Shown here piece after piece: positions 8,208 through 16,836 of a DNA stretch of 46,673 nucleotides. Made by a program: the position numbers and the translations under genes. The notes under the pieces are model-generated. The model was not told the origin of the DNA. It worked only from the letters and a program-made list of their open reading frames with translations, and did no database searches. This DNA is from Candidatus Sericytochromatia bacterium (GTDB lineage: Bacteria > Cyanobacteriota > Sericytochromatia > UBA7694): contig JADMKE010000049.1 in NCBI GenBank assembly GCA_018780035.1, positions 1-46,673 on the forward strand. The letters run 5' to 3'. Numbering within the stretch: the first letter of the stretch is position 1; each line of letters begins with the position of its first letter.

Positions 8208-8613
8208 GCTCGGCAATCATTTTTTTGGCCAGGTCATCGGGCATCCGGGCATTTTGGACCTTAAAATGGTCAACAGAAAGTTTGGCATGGTCGCCATACA
8301 AGACGATTTTCCAGGTTTCATCGGGCTTTTTGCGCAACAAGACAAAATAGAGCAAATGGTCTTCGGGCCGGGTAATCCGCAACAGGGCCCAGCCTTTGCT
8401 CGCCACCAGGGCCTCGGTATAACAGATCGGCTTGCGCTCACCTTTGCAAATAGGCTGTTCAGCCTGAGCCATCAGCCGCTGTTTGGGGCTGTCCTGGGCC
8501 TTTTCGAGCCGGTTTTTTAAATTGCGAATGTCCTGGGTTTGGGCCTGGACCGCAGGCCAAGCGTTCCCCAAAACCAAGAGAACAGTTAAAACAGATAAAC
8601 CCATCCGTTGCAT
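8194..8613 (-). CDS. Secreted protein of unknown function
   Basis: 139 residues with a Sec signal peptide (about 1-24, cleavage after VQAQ or nearby), a short helical stretch (IRNLKNRLEKAQ) and a compact domain with a Cys pair (PICKGERKPICY). A strong AAGGAAGG precedes the ATG. It starts 12 bp after the WYL regulator stop on the same strand and is probably the last gene of a GST - WYL regulator - secreted protein operon. The 3' end overlaps the convergent gene by 14 bp. I do not recognise the family. Confidence 0.65.
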   Translation of the reverse strand: MQRMGLSVLTVLLVLGNAWPAVQAQTQDIRNLKNRLEKAQDSPKQRLMAQAEQPICKGERKPICYTEALVASKGWALLRITRPEDHLLYFVLLRKKPDETWKIVLYGDHAKLSVDHFKVQNARMPDDLAKKMIAELKNR

Positions 8614-8625
8614 ACAAACCTTCCT

Positions 8626-9360
8626 TCAAGACAAAAATTCACTTTCCAAACCCAAAGAATGAAACGCCAAACAGGCATTTTTCCGTTTTTCCTCTTCACG
8701 CCAAGCCCGCAATAATGATTGCGTTTCAGCAGGGTAAGTTTGAGCTAAAAAATCGACCTGCTGAATGCGATCCGTACGAAAATGCCGAAATTCTCTGCGC
8801 AGTTCACACCAACCGACCAACAGACGTACAGCCTCAAAATAGGCCACACAGATCGGCCAAATTACCCGCTCACTCACCATACCCAAATGATCTGCGTAGC
8901 GCAATTTAAGCTTTTCGCGATGGCGAATGGCCTCTCTGATTTTTCCCAATTCCAACTGATCTGAAACCAAACCCGATTGGTTGACCGCCATCACCGTACT
9001 CTCCAAAATCAGTGAGCGCAAATGAGAGGGAACGACATCCCGAATTTTATTTAAGAGATCTCTCGCACTGCGTGCCAAAGCAAGATCACCGCGGGTAGAG
9101 GCCCATTGGGCGCCCAAAACAGCGGCTTCTATTTCTGCAGGAGTTAACATCAGGGGAGGCAGGTCATACCCTTTTTCAAGGCAATAGCCCACGCCCGCTA
9201 CCCCTCTGATCGGGACCCGCTGGGCCTGTAATTCAGCAATATCCCGATAGATCGTACGCACAGAGGTTTCCAATTCAGCCGCCAAAGCCTGAGCCGTTAA
9301 CGGCCTGTGCCGCCCGCGCAGAAGTTGAATAATCTGAAAAAGCCGTTCGGTGCGTCTCAT
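8626..9360 (-). CDS. YafY-type HTH/WYL transcriptional regulator
   Basis: 244 residues. N-terminal helix-turn-helix about 1-60 (RLFQIIQLLRGRHRPLT, LAAELETSVRTIYRDI, LQAQRVPIRG), then the linker typical of YafY proteins and a WYL domain about 140-205 (LKLRYAD, VIWPICVAYFEAVRLLVGW, FRHFRTDRI). Family members repress or activate nearby genes, some sensing ligands or nucleic acids through WYL. A GGAGAAAA ribosome site overlaps the 3' side of a hairpin in the gap to the upstream GST gene. It likely controls the GST gene and itself through the palindrome at 10119-10142; that link is inference from position. Confidence 0.9.
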   Translation of the reverse strand: MRRTERLFQIIQLLRGRHRPLTAQALAAELETSVRTIYRDIAELQAQRVPIRGVAGVGYCLEKGYDLPPLMLTPAEIEAAVLGAQWASTRGDLALARSARDLLNKIRDVVPSHLRSLILESTVMAVNQSGLVSDQLELGKIREAIRHREKLKLRYADHLGMVSERVIWPICVAYFEAVRLLVGWCELRREFRHFRTDRIQQVDFLAQTYPAETQSLLRAWREEEKRKNACLAFHSLGLESEFLS

Positions 9361-9376
9361 TTTTCTCCAATTAAAA

Positions 9377-9414
9377 TCCCTGTTCTGTCAGCATAACAGC
9401 ATCTGGAACAGGGA
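9377..9414 (-). terminator. Hairpin between GST and WYL genes, possible leaky terminator
   Basis: Read on the minus strand, TCCCTGTTC and GAACAGGGA pair perfectly (9 bp) around a 20-nt loop, then TTTTAATT and the WYL ribosome site follow. It could reduce read-through from the GST gene into the regulator, or stabilise the upstream mRNA end. Confidence 0.45.
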
Positions 9415-9432
9415 CAAAATCAGCGAGTAACT

Positions 9433-10050
9433 TTAAGCAACCAAAGCCTGAGGCAAAGATTTTTGAACCCCCTTCAATGTCAAAACTCTTTGGTACCACT
9501 CTTGAATCACAGGGCTTTCTGGCACAATTTGGGCCAATCCCAACTGGACCAAATTAGAGGCGATAGAAAGATCCGCCAAACGGGGTTCTGCTCCAGTCAA
9601 ATACGCTCGTCCATCCAAATGCCGGGCCAAAATCGCCCACAATTCAGGCAAAGCTTGAAGACCTTTTTCAATCGCAGCAAGATCTCCTTTTTCGCCTAAA
9701 AAAACTTGATTCATCACGATCTGTACCACAGGAGTAGCCAAGCGACACTGATTCCAATCCAGCCACTGATCTACCTGGGCCCGCTCGACAGGGGTATCTG
9801 GATACCATTGATTGAGCTGATGCTTGTTGGCCAGATACCTTAAAATAGCGTTGGACTCAGTTAACACCAAATCGCCATCAAGCAAAACAGGTATCTGGTG
9901 ATTCGGATTTAGGGCCAAAAATGCATCAGAATGGTGCTCACCTTTGTCCATTTGTACTTTTTTCAGGTGATAATCCAGCCCTGCTTCTTCAAGCAGAGAA
10001 ATCACTCTGCGCGCATGTTGGGAATAGGGATGATAATAAAGTGTGTACAT
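9433..10050 (-). CDS. Glutathione S-transferase family protein
   Basis: 205 residues. The start is the ATG at 10050 because AAAGGAGAAAAA lies directly before it and the thioredoxin fold begins there (MYTLYYHPYSQHARRV); a frame opening further upstream is not supported. N-terminal GST fold about 1-80 with NPNHQIPVLLDGDLVLTESNAI, which holds the cis-Pro and the Glu-Ser pair that binds the gamma-glutamyl part of glutathione. Helical C-terminal domain about 88-200 (WLDWNQCR, RPRLADLSIAS-like PRLADLSIASNL with the conserved Asp of the N-capping box). Catalytic residue probably Ser10, as in theta-like enzymes. It heads an operon with the WYL regulator. Substrate unknown. Confidence 0.9.
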   Translation of the reverse strand: MYTLYYHPYSQHARRVISLLEEAGLDYHLKKVQMDKGEHHSDAFLALNPNHQIPVLLDGDLVLTESNAILRYLANKHQLNQWYPDTPVERAQVDQWLDWNQCRLATPVVQIVMNQVFLGEKGDLAAIEKGLQALPELWAILARHLDGRAYLTGAEPRLADLSIASNLVQLGLAQIVPESPVIQEWYQRVLTLKGVQKSLPQALVA

Positions 10051-10118
10051 TTTTTCTCCTTTAAATTTAAGCCACTTGGTCTTGTTCACCCATGTGTATA
10101 CATAAGTATAAAAAACAC

Positions 10119-10142
10119 CTACTGACAACGGTCTGTCAGTAG
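10119..10142. promoter_or_regulatory. Perfect 9-bp palindrome, likely operator of the GST operon
   Basis: CTACTGACA-ACGGTC-TGTCAGTAG reads the same on both strands outside a 6-nt centre. It lies about 70 bp before the GST ATG. On the minus strand it contains TTGTCA, which may serve as -35, followed by AT-rich TATACTTATGTATAC. This is a typical place for a repressor or activator; the WYL regulator in the operon is the natural candidate. Confidence 0.55.
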
Positions 10143-10235
10143 CAAAAAATTATTCCCCCGGCATCCAGATCACAACCCAAATCACAGCGCAAGCCAGACA
10201 GACCATGGTAAAATCAGCGCAATAGACCATTCACC

Positions 10236-13073
10236 ATGCAAAAAGAGTATTATCAGATCGAAAAAGAACTGGGCCAGGGCGGCTTTGCGACCTCCTGGTT
10301 GGCCCGCGATACGCGCAGCAAACAGCTCTGTGTGCTCAAAAAAATCAATCTGGCCCAAATGGACACCTGGAAAAGTCTGGAGCTGTTTGAACGCGAATGT
10401 AAAACCCTCAAACACCTCAAACACCCGGGCATTCCGCGTTTTATCGCGGCCTGGAGCCACGAAGGCAACGAAGAGCAAGCGCCCGAAGCCGTCTTGGTGC
10501 AAGAATATATTCCTGGCAAAAATCTACAACAATGGCTCGAAGACGGGCGGCGCTTTACCGAGGCCGAAGCGCTTGACTTGGCCCTGCAAATGTGTGAGAT
10601 TCTGAGCTATTTACACGGTTTTTCGCCGCCAGTGATCCACAGGGATATCAAACCCGGCAATGTAATTCTCAACGAGCATCAGCGTCTGTTTTTGATTGAC
10701 TTTGGGGCTGTTAAACAGACCCTGGCCAACCAGGGTCAAAGTGTGACTCTGATTGGCACCTTTGGCTATATGCCCCTGGAGCAAATGGAAGGCAAAAGCC
10801 TTCCCGCCTCAGATCTCTACTCCCTGGGTGCCACCTTGGTCTATCTCTTGAGTGGGCGCACCCCGGCCGAGCTGGAGCGAAAAAACCTCAAGCTGGATTT
10901 TCGTCCCCACACCCAATTGTCAAATAAATTCAACCAGATTCTCGACACATTGCTCGAACCCGATCTCAGTAAACGCTATGCAAATGTGGCCGAACTCCAA
11001 GCAGACTTGCTCAAGCTCAAACAGAAAAAACACACGGCCCCAGCACTCAAAGACAGGCTCAGCCAATTCTGGCAAAAAGCCCCCACCCACAAGCGCCTCT
11101 GGCTGGGAGCGGGCCTGCTTACCCTCTTGGGCATTTTTTTGCTGGTCGGATTTCAAAAACGCGGAAATGCCAGGCATGTACCCCAACAAGCAGAAAAAAA
11201 AGAGCCCAAGCCAGAGTACAACCAAACAGCGCAACTCAGTTGGCAAAAAGCCCCGCTGGCCCCTTTTGAACGGCTGGATCCCATCCCCCGCATCGACAGC
11301 CTGAGCGAAGCTCCCGATGGTACAGTCTGGGGCCTGTCCAGCTCGGCCCTCTATGCCTTTGCCAACGACAACCCGGCAGCGCAGAAATGGACGGCCCAAG
11401 CCCTGACCGGCGGATACGCCAGCCTCAAATGGCTGGAAGCAGGCATTCGTGGAGAGGTCTGGTTTGGCACCTACAACAGCCAACTCTACCGCTTTGCCAA
11501 AGACGCCACCGAGGCCTTCGACAAACCCGACAGTGCCGACCTCAGCGCCATCGGGCATTGGCAAAACCAGCTCTTGGCAGCGTATGGCAAACGGCTCTAT
11601 ATCTGGAATGCTCGTTTGGGTCTGTTTCAGGTTTTAAAAGAATTTCCCGAAGAAGTCACAGCCCTGCACAATCAGGCTTCAGCTGAACTTTGGGTCGGGG
11701 CCAAACACCACCTGTATCGCTATGACTCCAAACAGTGGACACCCATTTGGCAGGGAAAAAGTGTCTACGACGACCGTATTCGCACCATTCGCACCACCGA
11801 AGCCCATGTTTATCTCGGTTTGGAAAAAAGAGCCGTCGAATTTGAGCGCCAACGCAAAACCCAAGCCCCGCTCTTGGTGGGCGGCACGGTCAAAGCGCTG
11901 GAAGTGCAAGCCAAGCAGGCTTTTTGGCTGGGTACAGCCGACACCCTCTCTGAGGGGCTCTATTTACGTGTACCTGGCTCGCCCCATCTCTACAGCCTGG
12001 GCTACCGCGAAGGCCTGCCCGGCGACCGCTTCGAAACCCTGCTGCTGGATCGGCAAAAGCGCCTCTGGCTGAGTTTTAATTATAGCGGGCAAGGGGAGTT
12101 GTGGCGGGCCCCAGCCGAACAAGCCAAACAACAGCTCTTAATGCCCAAAAGCAAGGCCCTGCCAGCCCAATACTTCAAAGACGCCTGCACAGCCTGGGAG
12201 ACACTCAAACCGGCTGCCTCAGAGCAACTCGCAGGAGAGGTCTTTGCCCAGGAAACCCATGTCTTTTGGCAGCAAGAACTGGTTTGCCCCTTTGGAGAAG
12301 GCTTTCGCCGCCGGGATGGCGCGGCCCTCTTGCACAACTTTCAAGGGTTGTTTCTCTGGCGGCAGAACAAACTCAGCCACCGGGCCCCGCCCCACAATGT
12401 CTATGGTAGCCACAGTCTCTTGCTCGATCAGCAAGATCAGATTTGGTTGGCGCGCAATTATCCCTACCACGTCTTTCGCAGTCAATTTCAGAACAAAGGC
12501 CCCCAATGGCAAGCCCAGACACGCCAGGAGGGCCTGTCCGAAGAGCGGGCTCCGCTGCTTTTCCAAACCCGCAAAAGCCAAATTTTGGCGGCAGTGATGG
12601 TCAAAGAACATTTGCCACTCCAAATCTGGGACCCCGCCAAAGAACACTGGCAAAACACAACCTTAAAAGCACCTGAAAACTATATCTCAGCCACTGCCCT
12701 GCGCGAACTCAAGAGTGGCGAACTGGCCTTGGCCACCGACAAAGGCCTGTTTATCCTGAGTGCCGATTTGCAATCTGCCAAAGCAGTCAGTGGCCTGCCC
12801 TACCCAGATATTCAAGCCATGGCCGAAGACAAACAGGGCCAGCTCTGGATCATTTACAACCGCTTTGGTCAGGGGCGCGGTCTGAGCGTCTGGAACCCCC
12901 AAAATGGGCAAGTGCGGCATTTGGATGTGCGTTCAGGTCTGGTACCCGACCGCTTTCAAGCGCTGACAATCGACAAAGAAGATCGGATTTGGCTGATGGA
13001 AGGGGGCATGGCCGTCAAGGTCTATCCACTGCAAGACCTGCGCAAAGCCTTAAAAATCCCCGTCCGGCCTTAA
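10236..13073 (+). CDS. Transmembrane Ser/Thr protein kinase with sensor propeller
   Basis: 945 residues. Kinase domain about 1-262: P-loop GQGGFATS (13-20), ATP-binding Lys35 or Lys36, catalytic HRDIKPGN (Asp137), DFG (155-157), GTFGYMPLEQM activation segment. One membrane helix at about 288-306. Residues about 330-945 hold repeats in the style of two-component regulator propellers (TVWGLSSSALY, GEVWFGTYNSQLY, RLWLSFNYSGQGELW, QLWIIYNRFG, RIWLMEGG). The propeller would lie outside the cytoplasmic membrane, though no ligand can be predicted. Family knowledge: Hanks-type bacterial kinases often carry external sensor domains. No Shine-Dalgarno is obvious before the ATG. MATE gene follows after 70 bp. 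Confidence 0.92.
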   Translation: MQKEYYQIEKELGQGGFATSWLARDTRSKQLCVLKKINLAQMDTWKSLELFERECKTLKHLKHPGIPRFIAAWSHEGNEEQAPEAVLVQEYIPGKNLQQWLEDGRRFTEAEALDLALQMCEILSYLHGFSPPVIHRDIKPGNVILNEHQRLFLIDFGAVKQTLANQGQSVTLIGTFGYMPLEQMEGKSLPASDLYSLGATLVYLLSGRTPAELERKNLKLDFRPHTQLSNKFNQILDTLLEPDLSKRYANVAELQADLLKLKQKKHTAPALKDRLSQFWQKAPTHKRLWLGAGLLTLLGIFLLVGFQKRGNARHVPQQAEKKEPKPEYNQTAQLSWQKAPLAPFERLDPIPRIDSLSEAPDGTVWGLSSSALYAFANDNPAAQKWTAQALTGGYASLKWLEAGIRGEVWFGTYNSQLYRFAKDATEAFDKPDSADLSAIGHWQNQLLAAYGKRLYIWNARLGLFQVLKEFPEEVTALHNQASAELWVGAKHHLYRYDSKQWTPIWQGKSVYDDRIRTIRTTEAHVYLGLEKRAVEFERQRKTQAPLLVGGTVKALEVQAKQAFWLGTADTLSEGLYLRVPGSPHLYSLGYREGLPGDRFETLLLDRQKRLWLSFNYSGQGELWRAPAEQAKQQLLMPKSKALPAQYFKDACTAWETLKPAASEQLAGEVFAQETHVFWQQELVCPFGEGFRRRDGAALLHNFQGLFLWRQNKLSHRAPPHNVYGSHSLLLDQQDQIWLARNYPYHVFRSQFQNKGPQWQAQTRQEGLSEERAPLLFQTRKSQILAAVMVKEHLPLQIWDPAKEHWQNTTLKAPENYISATALRELKSGELALATDKGLFILSADLQSAKAVSGLPYPDIQAMAEDKQGQLWIIYNRFGQGRGLSVWNPQNGQVRHLDVRSGLVPDRFQALTIDKEDRIWLMEGGMAVKVYPLQDLRKALKIPVRP

Positions 13074-13143
13074 ACGCACTTGATAGCCCTTGAGTCAACT
13101 GTTAAGCTGTGGGCAAACCTGCAAGATTGGCGCTATTTTACCC

Positions 13144-14496
13144 ATGCAATTATCCGTCTCCGCCCTGTCTTTTCCCAATCCCGAACGCCGCAAACAGATC
13201 TTTTTACTGGCACTGCCGATCATTGGCGGCATGGCCTCACAAAATGTGCTCAATCTGGTGGATACCGCCATGGTGGGCTCTTTGGGCAACCAGGCCCTGG
13301 CGGCCACAGGCATTGGCGGCTTTGCCAATTGGATGGCGATGGCCTTTCTGACAGGCCTCTCGGCTGGGGTGCAGGCCATGGCTGCCCGCCGCATGGGCGA
13401 AAAAAAAGAAGGGGAAATGGCCATTCCGCTCAATGGAGGGTTGCTCTTGGCCGCGTTGATCGCGATCCCCTGGTCCATTCTGCTCTTTTTTCTGGCGCCG
13501 CTGATCTTTCCCTTGCTCAACCCCGACCCCGGCGTGGCCGCACACGGCGTTCCCTATTTACAGAGCCGTTTGGTGGGCATGGCCGCTGTGGCCATGAACT
13601 TTTCATTCAGGGGCTATTGGAACGGGATCAATTATTCAGGGGTGTATATGCGCACCTTGATCGTGATGCATATTGCGGATATTGTCATCAGCTATATCTT
13701 GATCTATGGCCTGTTTGGCCTGCCCGCGCTGGGCACAGTGGGTGCGGGCATTGGCACCACCCTGGGCACGTATATCGGCACCAGCCTGTATTTTATCGAG
13801 GCCCTCAAGGTGGCGCGCAAGAATGGTTTCCTCAAGGGCATTCCCCAAGGTGAAACGCTATTGACCATGCTGCGGCTCTCGATTCCCGCCGGCATTCAGC
13901 AATTGTTTTTCTCAGCTGGTATGACGGCTTTTTTCTGGATTGTGGGCCGGGTGGGCACAGCCGAATTGGCGGCCTCAAATGTCTTGATCAACCTCTTATT
14001 GGTCGCCATTTTGCCGGGCATGGCCTTTGGCATGACCTGCGCCTCGCTGGTGGGCCAGGCCCTGGGCCGCAAAGATCCCCAAGATGCCAAGCGCTGGGGC
14101 TGGGAAGTATCCTGGTTGGCCAGCTTGTGCGTGGGGCTGCTGGCCTTGCCTGCGGTCTTTTTGCCCGATCTGGTGCTGGGCCTGTTTTTACACGATCCTG
14201 CAACAGTGGCCCTGGCGCGTTTGCCCCTGCAAATGGTGGCCCTGAGCATGGCCCTCGACACCCTGGGTTCGGTCTTGATGCAGGCCCTGCTCGGCGCTGG
14301 CGACAGCAAACGCGTCATGCTTGTATCGATCGTCTTTCAGTGGGGGATTTATCTGCCTGCACTTTTTGTTTTGACCCAAATGGGTTGGCTCGGCCTGACC
14401 GGGATCTGGCTCTTGCAAATGGGCTACCGCGCCCTGCAAACCATCGTGTTTACAGGGCTGTGGAAGCAAGGGAAATGGCAGAGTATCAAAGTCTAA
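13144..14496 (+). CDS. MATE-family multidrug / cation antiporter
   Basis: 450 residues from ATG 13144, with about twelve membrane helices. The MATE signature appears early (LALPIIGGMASQNVLNLVDTAMVGSLG), followed by the second-half counterpart (LSIPAGIQQLFFSAGMTAFFWIVGRVG), giving the two-lobe pseudo-symmetry of the family. The family exports drugs or metabolites in exchange for Na+ or H+. A TTG at 13090 would add 18 residues that include no membrane segment; ATG is preferred. Its neighbours do not hint at the substrate. Confidence 0.92.
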   Translation: MQLSVSALSFPNPERRKQIFLLALPIIGGMASQNVLNLVDTAMVGSLGNQALAATGIGGFANWMAMAFLTGLSAGVQAMAARRMGEKKEGEMAIPLNGGLLLAALIAIPWSILLFFLAPLIFPLLNPDPGVAAHGVPYLQSRLVGMAAVAMNFSFRGYWNGINYSGVYMRTLIVMHIADIVISYILIYGLFGLPALGTVGAGIGTTLGTYIGTSLYFIEALKVARKNGFLKGIPQGETLLTMLRLSIPAGIQQLFFSAGMTAFFWIVGRVGTAELAASNVLINLLLVAILPGMAFGMTCASLVGQALGRKDPQDAKRWGWEVSWLASLCVGLLALPAVFLPDLVLGLFLHDPATVALARLPLQMVALSMALDTLGSVLMQALLGAGDSKRVMLVSIVFQWGIYLPALFVLTQMGWLGLTGIWLLQMGYRALQTIVFTGLWKQGKWQSIKV

Positions 14497-14576
14497 AACA
14501 GCCCCATTCGCCCCTTGATCTTGCTCGAATTAAAAGTTAAAATTAGTTTAATAAAACATTAAGCTAGGTAATCAAT

Positions 14577-15176
14577 ATGAAACGTGCCTTCTTGCTTTCG
14601 ACACTTGCAGGCCTATTCTTGACGTCGGCCTTGAGCGCTTGCCAAAACAGCCCCGTACAACTCAGCGCCAATCGGCTCTCCGCCCAAGCGGCCCCCCGCT
14701 CAGCCGCTGCAATTCGCTCGGACGAAGGTCTGCGCAAAGGGGTGATTGAACTCCGCAAAGTGCGTTTCAGCAAATGGGACAAAAACGTCAATGGTGTCTT
14801 GACCCGTGACGAAGTCACCGACCAAGACATGGCACTGCCTGGTGTGATCAGTGGATTCAAAGACTACGACAGCAATGGAGATGGCCAAATCACCCTGACA
14901 GAATTTTTGCGCGAAGACGTGATTGTCTTCTGGATGAATCTGATTCGTCCCAAAGTCGATGAACTCTTCAGCAAACACGATCGCGATGGCAACCGCCTCC
15001 TAACCGTCGGCGAGCAGGACAAGGTCAAACTCTTTTTTAGTCCCTGGCCCAAACTCAAAGGCGGTGATCTCAATCAAGATGGCGTGATCACCTTCAGCGA
15101 GTTTGAAGACGCCTATCTGGAAGTGCTGCCTTTTTTCCAACAACCTGTGGATCGGCAAGCGCTGCCAAGCATTTAG
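14577..15176 (+). CDS. EF-hand lipoprotein
   Basis: 199 residues. Lipoprotein signal with lipobox LSAC, lipidated Cys22. Four EF-hand-like loops: 68-79 (DKNVNGVLTRDE, degenerate), 98-109 (DSNGDGQITLTE, canonical), 135-146 (DRDGNRLLTVGE) and 164-175 (DLNQDGVITFSE, canonical). It should bind Ca2+ at the cell envelope. Preceded by TAGGTAA before the ATG and followed by a strong terminator, so transcription ends here. Signal and loops are seen directly; partner or output unknown. Confidence 0.85.
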   Translation: MKRAFLLSTLAGLFLTSALSACQNSPVQLSANRLSAQAAPRSAAAIRSDEGLRKGVIELRKVRFSKWDKNVNGVLTRDEVTDQDMALPGVISGFKDYDSNGDGQITLTEFLREDVIVFWMNLIRPKVDELFSKHDRDGNRLLTVGEQDKVKLFFSPWPKLKGGDLNQDGVITFSEFEDAYLEVLPFFQQPVDRQALPSI

Positions 15177-15214
15177 ATCCGGTGTGGTCTCAAACCCACA
15201 ATCCCATTTAGAAA

Positions 15215-15247
15215 AGCCCCTGCGCGAAAAACGCAGGGGCTTTTTTT
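15215..15247 (+). terminator. Rho-independent terminator after the EF-hand gene
   Basis: AGCCCCTGCG (15215-15224) pairs with CGCAGGGGCT (15232-15241) around a 7-nt loop, followed by seven T. Confidence 0.93.
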
Positions 15248-15282
15248 ATGCGGAGAGACAACAAACCGCAGTCATTCCCAAC

Positions 15283-16836
15283 TTAAGGCGGCGGGAGATC
15301 TTCAGGATCCAGTGGCGCAGGCTCGATTTTGGGAGAGGGCTTCTGCCAGCGCTGAATCAGGGCCTTGATTCCAGCGCCCGCTCCCAAGAGGGTCGCAAAG
15401 AGCAGAGTGGCACGAAAGAGTTCTTTGCCCCCGAGGGCCAGCGGGAAAAAGAGCAACCCGAGCAGATAGGCAATCGCCAAAGCACGTGGACTCAGCAATG
15501 CCAGACGTTGCACCAGAATCAGCTTGAGCAAGAGCCAGAGCAGCCAAGCCGAGCCAAAGTAGATCAGCAGAGGGGGCAGCACAACCAGAATTTCGACCAA
15601 GAGCTTGAGTGTGTCTCCCAAGGCACGGTTGAGCTTGTATTGAATCTGCTCGCCCACCCCTTCAAGATTCCAAAAACGGCTGGGCGCTTTTTGCGTCAAT
15701 TGCAGCTCGACGCTGGCCATGCGCAGCATTTGTTCAAATTCCTGGCGTTTGAGTACCTGCTCGCGCAATTGGCGTTTGAGCCTGCGCAGGGAAGCTTTGT
15801 CTGTGGTGTCTTGAATTTGAATTTGCAGATCATCTTGATCCAATTTCTGGGTTTGGACCTGTTTCCAGAGATCTTCGCTGCGGATATTTTTATTGCGCAC
15901 CTCACCGGTTTTTTCAATCTTCTCAATCACCGTCAGCAAATGCTGTTTGGGTACCTTAAAACTGATCTGGGCAGAGGCCATCCCATTTTCGGGGCGGGAC
16001 ATTGTCGAGCTGACAATATAACCATTGTGTTGATTTACAATCAGACTGGTGGCTGTGAAGGCCTGGGTCAATTGGGGGACTTCCACGCCCAAGGTGGCGC
16101 TTTTCACCAGATAATCGGCCTGGTTATACCCCTGCAGCAGGGGAATCGGGGAGGAGGGGGCAGCAATCGTCGCCCGCTCTTTTAGGTCTTGATTTGCTCG
16201 CCCTTGATTTGTTTGACCTTCTTGGCGATTGGCCAATAAATCATTGCTTTTTTGTTTTTTTAACTCTGTTTGACTGCGGGAGAGACTGTCTGCTTCATTG
16301 ACAGACGCACGTTCTTCTTCTTTGGCAGCCCCCAAGACCATGGGTGGGGCTGCAGCAGGCTGGTTTTTATCCTGCCCCACCCGCAGGCGGCTTTCGTCAC
16401 CGATCAGATCGGGATGGGTACCCACCTGTCCGCCACCGGGCAGGCGTTTGGCGTGGGTGGTATCTAAACTGCCACTATTGCCCTCCAATTGCAAAACAGC
16501 AGCAGGAATTTCGGCCTGTTTTGTGGCCCGATCAAAGAGCCCGTTTTGCTTAGGCATCAGAAAGGCCACAGCCAAAACCGCTGCCGCCACCGAAATCGCA
16601 GGCGGAGACTTGATCAATTTGAGCACACGCACAGACCAGGGCTCGGGTTTGAGCGGGATCAGGCGGGGGTTGAGTTCGCTCCAAAACTGCTCAAAATAAT
16701 CCGGGGGAGGCGCTGTTTTCACACCTTGCAAGAGCGAGCGGAGTTCAGGATCAAGCGGGGGATCCTGGGCCAAAAACGCAGGAGACAGTGCGTCTTCATC
16801 CGAATCAGACAATGGATTTTCTTGGTTCGGGTTCAT
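15283..16836 (-). CDS. DUF4349 membrane protein, probable anti-sigma factor
   Basis: 517 residues. Acidic cytoplasmic N-terminus about 1-75 (PEPWSVRVLKLIKS before the helix), membrane helix about 79-94, a long low-complexity Gln/Lys-rich linker to about 235, then a DUF4349 domain about 235-385 (ATLGVEVPQLTQAF, GYIVSSTMSRPE, ISFKVPKQHLLTVIEKIEKTGEVRNKNI, and a coiled coil ending in VELQLTQKAPS). At least three C-terminal membrane helices follow (about 415-490). The start codon overlaps the stop of the sigma factor gene by 4 bp (ATGA), the usual sigma/anti-sigma arrangement. It lacks an obvious Cys/His zinc motif of ZAS anti-sigma proteins. The anti-sigma role is inferred from context. Confidence 0.8.
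   Translation of the reverse strand: MNPNQENPLSDSDEDALSPAFLAQDPPLDPELRSLLQGVKTAPPPDYFEQFWSELNPRLIPLKPEPWSVRVLKLIKSPPAISVAAAVLAVAFLMPKQNGLFDRATKQAEIPAAVLQLEGNSGSLDTTHAKRLPGGGQVGTHPDLIGDESRLRVGQDKNQPAAAPPMVLGAAKEEERASVNEADSLSRSQTELKKQKSNDLLANRQEGQTNQGRANQDLKERATIAAPSSPIPLLQGYNQADYLVKSATLGVEVPQLTQAFTATSLIVNQHNGYIVSSTMSRPENGMASAQISFKVPKQHLLTVIEKIEKTGEVRNKNIRSEDLWKQVQTQKLDQDDLQIQIQDTTDKASLRRLKRQLREQVLKRQEFEQMLRMASVELQLTQKAPSRFWNLEGVGEQIQYKLNRALGDTLKLLVEILVVLPPLLIYFGSAWLLWLLLKLILVQRLALLSPRALAIAYLLGLLFFPLALGGKELFRATLLFATLLGAGAGIKALIQRWQKPSPKIEPAPLDPEDLPPP

Noticed and set aside
13080..13853. Plus-strand frame overlapping the MATE gene
   Set aside because: His/Gly/Arg-rich translation in another frame of a clear membrane protein.
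15103..16185. 360-codon plus-strand frame opposite the DUF4349 gene
   Set aside because: It runs across a strong terminator and is antisense to a coupled sigma/anti-sigma pair; composition is Gln/Phe-rich and unlike a protein family.
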